Shown here: positions 1 to 11,214 of the stretch, piece by piece
Layout: each line of letters starts with the position of its first letter
Position numbering within the stretch: position 1 is the first letter of the stretch
Assembly: GCA_947034895.1 (NCBI GenBank)
Contig: OX344764.1
Span: 62,001-126,000 of the forward strand
Source: Rhytidiadelphus loreus
Lineage: Eukaryota > Streptophyta > Bryopsida > Hypnales > Hylocomiaceae
DNA: 64,000 nt
Direction of reading: 5' to 3'
Made by a program: the position numbers and the translations under genes
Notes under the pieces: generated by a model
Database searches by the model: none
Told to the model about the DNA's origin: nothing
What the model saw: only the letters and a program-made list of their open reading frames with translations

Positions 1-270
1 TGGGCATTAAAAATGGACAATCTGTAGTTCATAAATTGACCTTCATAATCATTAAATGATTCGAGGAAAAAAAATTATGAATTGTAAGAGCCAATCCATT
101 ATCTTTACTTTCCCATTTATGTTTAGAAGTTGCAAGTGAACATTTTGCGGAAGACCTAGGGGCATAAATAGGGACCTATGACACAAGTCCTTTGGAAATT
201 TATAAGTAATTATAAAATACTTCCAAGAATATGAAACCACTTGTGTTAGATTCCTCTTTTATTTGTCTTT
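1..270. other. Intergenic, AT-rich
   Basis: I see no coding signal, RNA gene or clear repeat here. It is ordinary AT-rich spacer ahead of the GC-rich minisatellite. Confidence 0.5.
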
Positions 271-282
271 GTCTGAAAAATC

Positions 283-450
283 ACCCGAAGTCGCCCAGGG
301 ACCCGCACCCGAGGTCGCCCAGGGATCCGCACCCGAAGTCGCCTTGTGGACCCGTGGTCGCCTGGGTACCCGCAGTCGCCCTTGTTCGGTCGGGGGACCC
401 GCACTCGCCCTACTTGGAGGACCCGCACTCGCCCTCCCGCGACCGCTAGT
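283..450 (+). repeat. GC-rich degenerate minisatellite upstream of FKGW gene 1
   Basis: Roughly nine degenerate units built on CCCG-NN-GTCGCC or CCCGCACTCGCCC, spaced about 16-22 bp, in a region otherwise AT-rich. The array ends about 340 bp before the ATG of the plus-strand gene at 791. The same motif lies upstream of the minus-strand paralogue, in the same orientation relative to that gene. The array also reads as low-complexity open frames on both strands (Pro/Arg-rich), which I regard as repeat artefacts. It could be a promoter-proximal element or the terminal repeat of a larger unit. Confidence 0.75.
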
Positions 451-790
451 CCCAGTACAAATGGGGTGGGGTGGACTTGCGGTCGTTAGTCCCCCTGCTT
501 CTGTGCAAAGGCTGTCATCCACCTTGAAGTGGCTGACTGCATGTGCATGAGGCAAGGATTGGGGAATGAAGGAATTTCATTCTTCTCATTCCATGCATGT
601 CTAAACCGCGATTTTTCGTAAACTTGACCCTATCCGCTACGATCTTTGAACCTTGAACATCTACTTTTGCTTCGATATTTGTAAATGTGTCACACGTATG
701 ATTACTAGTTTCACCTAGTTAGAGTAAGTATATTGGCATCGAGACTTTTATATAGTATATATTGTTTAGTTATACCTACGTTATTAAAAC

Positions 791-2284
791 ATGGAGCGTA
801 CGACCTCGCCATCTCTTCCTACCATACCTACTCCATTGACTCCGCAAGAGAAAAGGGCGATGAAGGACAAGGGTCGAAAACGGTCAGGCAAGAAGCACAA
901 GAAGTGCGTGGCCATATTACTTCATCCGAAGATTAAGGCTTTTAAGGGTTGGAGGGATGAACCAGAGCCTTGGAGTTACCGGACTGTTGCGAAGTATGTG
1001 GATTGGTGCCACATCAGCAAGTTATTTCCGTTGTGTCGTCACCCTTTGCACGTTCAAAACCAAAAGGTTAACCTTGCGTATGCTACGGACACAAGGTTCA
1101 TGCGTAGATGCTGCGAAGTATGGACCCTTCTATATTTGGAGACCAAGGTGTACAGAAACGATAATTTCAGTTTCTTTCTTGTACGAATGGTGTATGCCAA
1201 AGTTGTTTTGAAGAAGGTTGTCGATTGGACAACACTCCCAGAAATGCCTATTGCGGTCCGTCCGGACCAAAAAGAGTGGGAGGAAGCCTCCAACTTGTGG
1301 GCAAAGTATCCTCTTAATATAAGCAAGATGATGACACCAATTAAGCATGGAGCATCATTTGTTGCTGATGAAGAAGTAGTTTGGTCTTCCACTTCTTCCT
1401 CGGACGAGCACACCCATGAGTACAATGGATATTCCTTCTCTAGCGATGATGAAGATGTTTTGGTCACCGAGTCCAAGAAGTCTTTGGATGTGGGCCTTCA
1501 AAAGAAGAAAGATCGTGGAAAAGAGCCCATTACCTCAACCAGACATGAAGAAGTCTTAGAAAAAATTGACCCCATGGAAGTGGAGGACTTTTCTACAGAG
1601 GAGTGTGCGATGCTAGAAGGTGATAGTGATTCATCAGACAATGAGGAGACCTTGATTGCCAAAATCGAGAGTGCACGTTTATCGTTGAGTACAAAGAGTG
1701 AGGAACTGAAGAATTTGAAGGAACGCGAAGTGTCTTCTCCCATTGAAGCTTATTTGAAGCAACAATTGAGGTCTCTCAACCAAATACTCAAAGAGAGAGA
1801 TGACGATTTTGTTGCTTTTAAGAAGAATGGAGACCAGTATTTAACTAAGCAGAGCACCGGGAAATTGTCGCAAGCTGACCATTGTTTATTGTGGGAATCA
1901 AAATTAGAAACCCTGCAACGCAGACGTAGGAAAGCAGAGAATGAGCGGCGAGCACTGCGTGTTCAAATTACCGAAGAAGAAAAGAAATATTACGAAGCGG
2001 CCAAAAAACATGTCAAGGAGGTGGACGTTTTGGCAACGGCCTCGACATACGGTAATCTTCCAGAGGAGTTAGAAATGCTTTGGAATTTGGTGAAGTTCCA
2101 TGAGACTAGAGTACAAGTGTTGGAAGACGAGTTTGTGGATCTGAGAGCCAAAAGCGAGTATTATACGCAGTGGATGAAGTGGATGAAGGATACAACGGGA
2201 AAGAGAGGTGAAGAATACGAGAAAGTGGGTCCTCCTCCTAATATGAGTGACTTCCTAAACCAAAAAGAGGTTTTTAGAAAGTAG
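791..2284 (+). CDS. FKGW/WCHI-family protein, copy 1 (function unknown)
   Basis: An open 497-codon frame with an ATG in good context (AACATGG). I do not recognise the family by name. The N-terminus (about residues 20-38) is Lys/Arg-rich and could act in nuclear targeting. A conserved block at about residues 49-150 (KAFKGW, EPEPWS, WCHISK, then an LKK-VDW stretch) is shared with the minus-strand gene at 4247-6727, and the N-termini have similar lengths, which supports this start. An acidic Ser/Asp/Glu-rich linker (about 190-290) leads into a long predicted coiled coil (about 290-440, many Lys/Glu heptads). Unlike its paralogue, it stops before any RING finger, so it may be a truncated form, or further exons may lie downstream. 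Two related, convergent copies suggest a local duplicate or mobile family. Confidence 0.65.
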   Translation: MERTTSPSLPTIPTPLTPQEKRAMKDKGRKRSGKKHKKCVAILLHPKIKAFKGWRDEPEPWSYRTVAKYVDWCHISKLFPLCRHPLHVQNQKVNLAYATDTRFMRRCCEVWTLLYLETKVYRNDNFSFFLVRMVYAKVVLKKVVDWTTLPEMPIAVRPDQKEWEEASNLWAKYPLNISKMMTPIKHGASFVADEEVVWSSTSSSDEHTHEYNGYSFSSDDEDVLVTESKKSLDVGLQKKKDRGKEPITSTRHEEVLEKIDPMEVEDFSTEECAMLEGDSDSSDNEETLIAKIESARLSLSTKSEELKNLKEREVSSPIEAYLKQQLRSLNQILKERDDDFVAFKKNGDQYLTKQSTGKLSQADHCLLWESKLETLQRRRRKAENERRALRVQITEEEKKYYEAAKKHVKEVDVLATASTYGNLPEELEMLWNLVKFHETRVQVLEDEFVDLRAKSEYYTQWMKWMKDTTGKRGEEYEKVGPPPNMSDFLNQKEVFRK

Positions 2285-4246
2285 TGTACCGCATTTTGGT
2301 GAACAATATTGTAAATTTGTAAGTAAGTCCCAATTTTGGATATTGCGGCTCTCTCGTGATTTAGTAAAGAATATGCTACAATTTTTTTGGCATTCAAAGT
2401 TCACGTGGTTTTTTAATAATTATTGTACACTTTGTAATGTGTATTGCAGATTTCTGAACTTAGTGTATTCGCGAAATATTTAGTCACAGCTTTTGAAACC
2501 AATGTAGTACAAGAACAGAAGACCTAATGTTGCTCAAATCAGTTCTGTTATGTCATTTTATTCTGGATTTGTACTAGAAATGTTTATCTTGATATTTATT
2601 GGGTGAAAACATAGCCCTAAAGACCTAACCTTCTACAGTTAAAATAACCAATTGCTTCTTTTTCTAGCTAATTTCCATCACTACTTACATGGCTTGGTGA
2701 ATTTTCAAATGATTCCAATAGGTTTTTTCCATTTTCAGTGTTTTTCTAAACCCATAAAGTCCGAAGGCCATTTTTAGGTGAAGAAAAAATCAAAACTGTC
2801 ATTTCTATAATTCTATTGTGTTTGTCCAAAGAAAAAACTAAACTTTTGTGGAACTGAAGCTGAGGATCTTGAACTTCACTTGTTTAAGATTTTGTGGTTA
2901 AAATTGTACGATGTTTGACTGTACAGATTTAGAGATATGAGCATTCAAAGTTGAAGAAGCAATTTTTTTGCAACATTGGACTACACTTTCAAACGACTTT
3001 GATTGCTATTTCTTCCAAAAATGTGCACTATGGAATTTGAATTTAAAATTTATTGTGTTGAAGAATTGAGTTGGGAGTGTAGGAAAAAAAATTCAAAAAA
3101 TAATAACTTCCTTTTCATACTTCAAAAAATTGTCAAGTAGAAGTAGATCCAAGGTTAAAAGAAAAACTAAATTGATAATAGCTCTTACATGGGATTGGAA
3201 CACAATAATCCGTTAGTCCCAATGGTGAGATTGTTGTAGGAAGCAAACTTCTCCTTTAAAATAAACTAATTAGAGAAAATTTGAAAATTGCATTTTCAAA
3301 TGAATTCTTTAAGTTATTTTTTGAAATATTTGTTTACATTACCTTAAAAAGAACAAGGTTCTTAACTTGCACATCACTAATGAAAATGGAATGAATCAAA
3401 TCTTTTTATGTAGACAAAAACATAATGTTAGCAAAAACATGAACAAAATTAAATCTATTTTGGATTTTTGCAATGTTTTTTGTACTGCCTACCGAGTTTA
3501 GTTCTAGGTATTTTGTGGCGTAACTTTTGCTTCCGGACACCAATTGAAATAAAAATTATATTCCCTCAAAGCTTATCAGATTTTCTCTTTTCACAAAAAA
3601 TTTCAAAAAATTAGGGTACAATTTCAACCCATAGAAACTTGCCCAAATTCCAAATTGTCTCTAGAGGGGACAATGGGACTTAAGGGGTTCATCATGTTCA
3701 CTTTTCCTGTTTATGGAACTAAAATGATAACAATTACAATCTTCCATGAAATGAATTGAGATAATGAGATTGCTTACAATGATATACAATTTTGAATTCT
3801 AAGTAATAAAATTTAAAGTTTACAGTTGAATTAATTTTAGAAGTTTAAATGTCAATGCAAATGACAATGTCAAAGTGAACTTCAACTTTAATAGCTCTTT
3901 GATAATAAGCTTCATACAATCAGTTGTACCACATATTTGATTTTGTTCGAAGATAGTGAAGTCTTTGGAGTAGAAAATAATGTAGAATATGTTTCAAAAA
4001 TGAAGGCACTGTAATATTCTCGGTAATATTGCAATACAAATGTGTAGCATACAATCATAGAAGGCTCGAAGTTGGCCTATGTGGAACAAAACAAAAAGAC
4101 TGAGAGCTACACGCTTCTACCATATATAATACGCTTCTATATACTAGGGGTTTGACATTATATATCCATGGACGTAAACCAAGTAACCAAAGGAGAAATG
4201 AAGTCCATCATTAAATTCTCAGATGTCAAATCCATTTGGATTGTTT
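2285..4246. other. AT-rich intergenic region between convergent FKGW genes
   Basis: About 2 kb with no credible open frame, RNA gene or tandem array visible. It is AT-rich, with many short A/T runs, and lies between the 3' ends of two convergent paralogues, so it should contain both terminators/poly(A) sites. None can be assigned with confidence. Confidence 0.5.
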
Positions 4247-6727
4247 TTACTTCTTAGAAGAACTTGCTTCACCATGTGAAGGTTGAAGTGCCTCTTGAAG
4301 GACTATCTTCTTCTTTGCACGAGTTCGTGAAGCTGGCCCTTCCGCATTCAAAATGAATTCCAGGACGTTGGAATCTTGGAGAGCTTGTAGGGTCCTTGTG
4401 GTTTGTGGAGAATGTGCTTCCAAAAGATAGTCCAATGCTTGACTTTGGTAATAAGGTCCATACGTAGAGTCCATGCAAGCCATGTTAGTCATGTCTTCAA
4501 GAGAGACAAATTGATTGCGATCGGGTCCCTTTTTACCTTCATTATCCCAACGGTGTCCTTCCGGATGAGGACCCCATTTGAATTCTCCCGAGCTCTTCTC
4601 GAAGTATCCACCAAGGCATTGGTAGAAGAATGCCCTTCTCCCTTCATTGTGTGGACCTTTTCCCATCAACTTCGGTGCCACTTTGACAATCTCCGCCGGG
4701 TCAGTTTCCTAGTTTAATTGAGAGCTACTAGGTGCCTTTTCATCATCATGTAGCCCTTGACGCCAGCTCCAAACGAGGTCACGACCCTACAATGTTGTAT
4801 TAGTCGTCGTTTCAACGCTATGTTTCCAAGAAGGTGGCATGTACGTCATCAAGTTGAACATGGCATACAAGCGATCATGGAATGGTGCTGAACAAAGTAC
4901 ACAACGTCGTCTAATGAGGCATCCTATAAGGAGGCATTGAGGATGGTACACATGTGCACATGACCCGAGAGCCCAACCACCTTTAGGGCCAAATTGCTCT
5001 TGACAAATGGGGCATTTTGTATGGTCGAGTACGAAAGCTGCAAGTTGTGGCCATAGTAGCTTTTGGTCCTTCACCTCCATGTGACTAGACATTTGCTTTG
5101 CATGGTTCCAGCCCTGTTGTGCCCAATCTATAATATTTGTGTCTGGCAACATCGGCATGTTTTCAGGAAACATGTCATCTAAGAGTGCCCAGGATGTGAG
5201 TCCATTCTCACGTTTAGGTAAAGCTGCAATAAAATTCTTTGAAACCTTATCTAATTCCTTGGCTATTTGCTGCGATCTGTCCACGGAGAGAATGCACGCC
5301 ACCTTCCAATGGTAATACGTGGCAACCAATTGATCCAACCGTCGTTGAAGCTTTTCGTTCTGCTTTTCAAGGTCTCTTTCTTTGTCACTCTGCCTTGATT
5401 GTTGAACTGTTGGAAATGAGAGTGAATCTTGGGTCCCATGAATATCGTTCGTCTCAGTGGTCGTGTCTCCGCCAATCGTAGTGAGGAACGCACTTCGATT
5501 ATTTTGCAAAACCATAGTACGCTTGGAAAGTGGTGGATGGCAAGGAACATCGTCGGTAAGGTCCCCCACAACTTTGTCTAGATGATGTGGATCATGGTCA
5601 ACAAAAGCCTCATCCATATCTGACAAAGTGAAAGCGCCAGCCTGATTTTCTCGCAGGGCTTGAAGCTCGGTAGATTGTCGTGCAATGAGAGCATCTTTCA
5701 GTTGGCACTGTCCTTGCAATTTCTTCAAGTCACTTTCCAATGAAGCAATCTTGTTGTCTTTGATTTGTATGAGGTTTTGAGCCTTTGCTAGGGTCAGAGT
5801 GTTGTGACCTACATCCACTCGGGATTGAAGAGCTGGTGCACCAACAATTGTTTCACTGGGCCCTTCATCGTTGCAACTGAATTCGAAGACATCACTTGGG
5901 TTCTCTGCAGGCAATGGTGGATTCGAAGCTGATGGAGAAGCCCTTTGTGGTCCAATTCGTGTAGTGGAACGTCGCACTCTTGACGATTGTCCCGATTTAC
6001 GTCCCCGTGATGTTCCGACGCCGTGGACAATTTCATTTTGATTTGGGGGGAGGCTGATAGGTAGTTCCGTGGCTCGTTCTACCTGAAGCACCCGCGTACC
6101 ATCTGAATTGTCATCCTCTTCTGATGACTCTATGTCAATTTCAACCTGGGCCTGATTCCTAGGAACACTTCGAAAAGGACCCAATCCACCCTCTGGAAAA
6201 AGGAGAATTCCTTTTGGTATGCACCCGTCCTCTGGACGTTTTACTTGAGGACTGGATTTGATCGTGCTCCAATCGACTTCTTTCTTCAATGCCACTTCAG
6301 CATAGGCTCCTCTGGCAAGGAAAAGAAGGGCCTCATTCCTTTCTACAGAGGCCGTATTGTAGAGAGCTTGCCACAATTCAATGCACCTGTTCACGAATAT
6401 TTCATTCTCACAGAACTTCAAGTTCGCCTTGTTGGTGTGTCGATGATGATGATGACGCCATGCTGGAAAGAACTTGTTGATGTGGCACCACTCAATATAA
6501 TCTTCGCAAGTTTGTATTGACCATGGCTCAGGCTCCTCATTCCACCCCTTGAAAGCAATGTGGTCAGCACTATTCAACACATGCAATCGCTTTCGGTGAC
6601 AAGTACCCCTACGCTTCCGTTCCTTGTCTTTTTGAATCTTTCGCAATCCCAAACCACGATGTGGACGTGGAGCCGATGGAGGGGCTTCAGCAAGAAATTC
6701 TCTAGTGGTATTGTCTCCACTAGCCAT
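4247..6727 (-). pseudogene. FKGW/WCHI-family protein with RING-H2 finger, two in-frame TAG stops
   Basis: The ATG at 6727 gives MASGDNTTRE and aligns with the N-terminus of copy 1; upstream in-frame codons exist but lack an ATG. Order of parts: basic N-terminus; FKGW...EPEPWS...WCHINK block (about residues 57-150); Ser/Pro-rich acidic linker; coiled coil (about 330-520); RING-H2 finger at about 585-630 (CPIC, then SCAHVYHPQC, then CVLC). A TAG at 4787-4789 ends the open frame shortly after the RING. The same frame then continues with protein-like sequence (GRDLVWSWRQG) to a second TAG at 4709-4711 and on for about 150 more residues to 4247. I infer one gene of about 825 codons with two nonsense changes; alternatively the first TAG is the true end. 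A RING finger implies E3 ubiquitin ligase activity, but the substrate is unknown. Confidence 0.65.
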
Positions 6728-6964
6728 GGTGGGTTGTTGAAATGAAGGTCCTAAAAAATGTAGAGGGATTGTTGAAATCAAACCACTAGAAAAAGAACCT
6801 TGGATGAAAGTAGTCAATAGTAAATTTTCAACACCAAATGCTTATGCATGTAGCCAGAAAGGGATACAAGCCAAGAAGCCTTAGTGATGAACATGGGAGA
6901 ATGAAGATTCGGCGACTTCATATATAGGCAAACCCGAGTGTGGATGCAAAATGGGTGCGTGCGG

Positions 6965-7080
6965 GTCACGTAGGCGACCAGCGGTTCTAGAGGGGCGACC
7001 AACGGTCTTGGGGGGGGGCGACTGCGGGTCCTGGAGGGGCGACCGCGGGTCCTGGGGGGGCGCGTGCAAGTGACGAAGGG
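6965..7080 (-). repeat. GC-rich minisatellite upstream of FKGW gene 2
   Basis: Four to five ~20-bp units of GCGACCGCGGGTCCTGG type, the reverse complement of the array at 283-450. It therefore stands in the same orientation relative to its downstream gene (start 6727) as the first array does to gene 1. The distance from array to ATG is about 240 bp here and 340 bp there. Confidence 0.75.
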
Positions 7081-7149
7081 CGAGTGCGGGTCTTGGATGA
7101 GGGCAAGTGCGCCCACGAGTGCGGGTATCGGCGACCGCGACCTAGTACT

Positions 7150-7306
7150 CGTGTTCGCCTAAGACCTGTAGTCGCCCCATACCCGCAGTCGCCCCGGACC
7201 CGCGGTCGCCTCACACCCGAAGTCGCCCCACCCGAAGTCGCCCCACCCGAAGTCGCCCCCTACCCGAAGTCGCCCTCACCCGAGGTCGCCCTACATTTGC
7301 CATGCG
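7150..7306 (+). repeat. Second GC-rich block in opposite orientation
   Basis: Units of CCCGAAGTCGCCCCA (15-18 bp), including three consecutive near-identical ones, read on the plus strand. Together with 6965-7080 they form an inverted pair around about 7115. No gene follows on the right, where the AT-rich satellite begins at about 7468. Confidence 0.7.
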
Positions 7307-8462
7307 GCTGCCATATGGCAGCCAGGTAAGCCTAGGTAAATGAGGGGTAAATTCCAGAAAAGTCAAAGGGTAAAGTTGACTCTATTAGACGGACGGGACC
7401 CTCTACTAGACGTCTTCAACGTCGAGTTTGTCGAGTTGTCGAGTTGTCCGGGTAGACAACCCTGGCGAGATCATTCCCAATGACCACCAGTTGCATATTT
7501 TTTTGAATTCTCATGTGTTGAGAATGATTGGAATTGTACAAGAATTTACAATCTCATTTTAACATTAAATGCATGACTTTATTTTTTGGGGGGCTTTTAA
7601 GTAGAGGGCTAGTTTTTTGCACCTATTTTTAATTTCACGTGGAAGATCAGTCCAAATGAGCAACAGTTGAATATTTTTAGAATTCTCATGTTTGAGAGCG
7701 ATTGAAATTTGTACAAGAGATTACATTCTCTTTTTTACGTGAAATGCATGACTTTATATTTTTTGAAACTTTTAAGTAGAAAGCAAGCTTTTGGCACCTA
7801 TTTTTCATTTCACGTGCAAAATCATTCCAAATGAACACCAGTTGCATACTTTTTTGAATTCTCATGAGTTAGGAATGATTGAAATTTGTACAAGAGTTTA
7901 AAATCTCATTTTAAGTTTTTAACGTGAAATGCATGACTTTATATTTTTGGGGGGCTTTTAATTAGAGGGCTAGTTTTTTGCACCTATTTTTAATTTCTTA
8001 CGCAAGATCATTCTAAATGACCAATTGTTGCATAGTTTTTCGGATTCTCCTATTTGGGAATGATTGAAACTTGTACAAGAATTTACAATCTCATTTTTTA
8101 CGTGAAATGCATGACTTTATATTTTGGGGGGCTTTTAATTACAGAGCTGGTTTTTTGCACCTATTTTTAATTTCACGTATGTGATCAATCCAAATGACCA
8201 CAAGTTGCATATTTTTATGAATTCTCATGTGTTGGGAATGATTGGAATTAGTACAAGACTTTACAATCTCATTTTTACTTGAAATGCATGATTTCACATT
8301 TTTGGAGGCTTTTAAGTAGAGGGCTAGTTTTTTGCACCTATTTTTAATTTTACGTGCAAGATCATTCCAGATGAGCAACTATTGCATAATTTTTAGAATT
8401 GTCATGTCTAAGAGTGATTGAAATTTGTACAAGAGTTTACATTCTCTTTTTTACGTAAAATC

Positions 8463-8766
8463 CTTAAAAGAGTTTTCGGGCCATTGGGAGACCTTGAGTT
8501 CTCTAACATTCCCGGATTGTGGGAACGCCGCAGAACCAGTAGTCCGACCTGGCATAGAGACTGCCAGGTCGGATTGCATTAATGAATTAATTTTAAAATA
8601 TTTTTTAAAATATTTTTTTTTCAAAATAATATTTTTTAAATAATATTTAAAAATTAAATTTTTATTTTTATTTTTTAAATAATTAATTAATCAAATTGTC
8701 AGGCCATGGTTCGCAGCATGGTGAACCATGGCCGGAAGGTCTCTCACAGGCTTCATTTCCTTTCTA
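8463..8766. mobile_element. Structured ~0.3-kb insert with nested inverted repeats
   Basis: It interrupts a satellite monomer between AAAT and CATGACTTTAT with little or no loss of monomer sequence. Inside, a perfect 12-bp inverted repeat (TCCGACCTGGCA/TGCCAGGTCGGA, 8543-8573) lies left of a very AT-rich core. A perfect 11-bp one (GGCCATGGTTC/GAACCATGGCC, 8702-8733) lies right of it. GAGACCTT (8488) and AAGGTCTC (8736) pair across the whole. No open frame. Probably a non-autonomous element; the class is undetermined. Confidence 0.6.
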
Positions 8767-10046
8767 CTGGCATGACTTTATATTTTTTGTGGCTTTTAAA
8801 TAGAGAGCAAGTTTTTTGCACCTATTTTTAATTTCACACGCAAGATCATTCCAAATGACCAATTATTGCACATTTTTTAGAATTCTCATGTTTGGGAATG
8901 ATTGAAATTTGTACAAGAGTTTAGAATCTTATTTTTACGTCAGATGCATTACTTTATATTTTTTGAAACTCTTAAGTAGAGGGCTAGTTTTTTGCACCTA
9001 TTTTTCACTTCACATGCAAAATCATTCCAAATTACCACCAGTTGCATACTTTTTTGAATTCTCATGTGTTGGGGAATGATTGGAATTTGTACAAGAGTTT
9101 GAAATCTCATTTTAACGTGAAATGCATGACTTAATATTTTTTGGGGCTTTTAAGTAGAGAACAAGTTTTTTGCCCCTATTTTAAATTTCTTGTTTAAGAT
9201 CATTCCAAATGATCGTCAATTGCATATTAATTTGAATTCTTATGTGTTGAGAATGATTGGAATTTGTAGAAGAGTTTACAATCTCATGTTTACATGAAAT
9301 GCCCGACTTTATATTTTTTGGGGCTTTTAAGTAGAGGGCTAGTTTTTCGCACCTATTTTTAATTTCACGTTTAAGATCATTCCAAATGACCTTCAGTTGC
9401 ATAATAATTTGAATTCTCATGTGTTGGGAATGATTGGAATTTGTCCAAGAGTTTACAATCTCATTTCTACGTGAAATGGATGACTTAATATTTTTTGGGG
9501 CTTTTAAGTAGAGAACAAGTTTTTTGTACCTATTTTTAATTTCAAGTGGAAAATAATTCCAAATGACCAACTGATGCATATATTTTAGAATTCTCATGTT
9601 TGGGAATGATTGGAATTTGTAAAAGAGTTTACAATCTCATTTTTAAGTGAAATGCATGACTTAATATATTTTGGAGGGCTTTCAAGTAGAGGGCTAGTTT
9701 TTTGCACCTATTTTTAATTTCACGTGCAACATCATTTGAAATGACCACCTGTTGCATTACTTGCATATTTTTTTGAATTCTCATGTTTAGAAATGATTAG
9801 AATTTGTACAAGAGCTTACAATCTCATTTTTACGTAAAATGCATGACTTTATATTTTTTGGGGCTATTAAGTAGAAGGCTAGTTTTTTGCACCTGTTTTT
9901 ATTTCACGTGCAAGCTCATTCCAAATGACCATCAACTGCATATTTTTTTGAATTCTCATGTGTTGAGAATGATTGGAATTTGTACAAGAATTTACAATTT
10001 CATTTTTACATGAAATGCATGACTTTATACTTTTGAGGGCTTTTAA

Positions 10047-10848
10047 CCCCTAACTGCCCGATCGACCATATATGGTCGCTCAAAAATTTTGAACTCCTTT
10101 TGCTGTGGGCAGTTAAATTCGGCTGACCGTCTTTAAATTTTTTTCGGGCAGTTTTTAGGGTTAACTATTGAAAACTTTCATTTTTCATTGAAAAAGATAC
10201 ATATTTGATTATTGAGAAGTCTCCAAAGCCATATATGGCCATTAGTGGAAGAGTAAAGCTTGCTAATTTTACTTCATTTTCCAACTTTGAGCAATTTCAT
10301 TTGATTTGAGATTTAAAAACTTGTACTTATCCATTTGCTTTGAAAATTGTCCCAATCGAAAGAGTAAAGTGATTTCAAGATTTTCACCATTGAAATTTTT
10401 CTAAAGAAAATATTGATTTGGAGTTATTTGTGATTTTTATATTTAAAAGAATTTGCATCTCAACAATTGCAAGGTGGATTGTGTGATGAGTTTAATAGCT
10501 TTTTGTGTAAAATTAAGTTTTTTGAAAGTATACTTCAATGTGCTAACACAATTATTAGTTGTTCATGTCACCTCTAATCTCAAAAAACTTTTATATGCAA
10601 ATTTCAGTTCCATTATGGGGATGTACATCATGCTGAAAATATAAAACACAAACTTCTCTTGTTATAATCTCACAAATCCTATGCAATTTTGTGTTGAAAA
10701 TTGGTATACATACTAATTAGCAAGCTCTTTAAACATCTATACAGTTAGATTTTGAAAAAAGAACAATTTGCTTTGTTGGGGCTAACTATAAGTCCTTGCT
10801 CTTTTTTCATAAACAAAATGCACTTGGAAAGGCTTGGGCATTTAGGGG
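10047..10848. mobile_element. piggyBac-like MITE (802 bp) with TTAA target duplication
   Basis: The termini are CCCCTAACTGCCC (left) and GGGCATTTAGGGG (right), inverted with one mismatch. They are flanked directly by TTAA at 10043-10046 and 10849-10852. Intact satellite monomers read CTTTTAAGTAG at this site, so the empty site is visible in the same array. A TTAA duplication and CCC-starting termini are hallmarks of piggyBac-type elements. A subterminal palindrome GACCATATATGGTC lies at about 10064. The interior has no transposase-like frame, so the element is non-autonomous. Confidence 0.8.
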
Positions 10849-11214
10849 TTAAGTAGAGGGCTAGTTTTTTGCACCTATTTTTTATTTCACATTGAAGATC
10901 ATTTCAAATGACCACCAATTGCATATTTTTTTGAATTCTCATGTATTGGGAATGAATGGAATTTGTACAAGAGTTTACAATCTCATTTTTATGTGAAATG
11001 CATGACTTTATATTTTTGGAGGCTTTTAAGTAGAGGGCAACTTTTTTGCACCTCTTTTTAATTTCACCTACGAGATCATTCCAAATGACCACTATTTGCA
11101 TATTTTTTGAATTCTCATGTTTAGTATTGATTGGAATTTGTAAAAGAGTTTACAATCTCATTTTTACGTGAAATGCATGACTTTATATTTTTTGGGGCTT
11201 TTACGTAGAGGACT

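Larger units (their letters stand above)
7468..11214 (+). repeat. AT-rich tandem satellite, ~177-bp monomer
   Basis: The landmark GCACCTATTTTT recurs at about 7619, 7794, 7980, 8157, 8334, 8818, 8994, 9172, 9349, 9526, 9714, 9889, 10871 and 11048. Spacing is 175-188 bp, most often 177. Each monomer also carries GATCATTCCAAATGACCAC, GAATGATTGGAATTTGTAC and GAAATGCATGACTTTAT landmarks in the same order. Monomers are well diverged. The array is broken by inserts at 8463-8766 and 10047-10848; without them about 15-16 monomers remain. Short open frames here are repeat artefacts. The monomer is nucleosome-sized, a length typical of plant centromeric/heterochromatic satellites, but this stretch is too short to claim a centromere. 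Confidence 0.9.

Noticed and set aside
231..555. Overlapping open frames on both strands
   Set aside because: They read through the GC-rich minisatellite, are low in complexity and lack any motif; repeat artefacts.
7468..11214. Functional centromere
   Set aside because: Only about 15 diverged monomers, interrupted by insertions and next to genes; monomer length alone is not enough.
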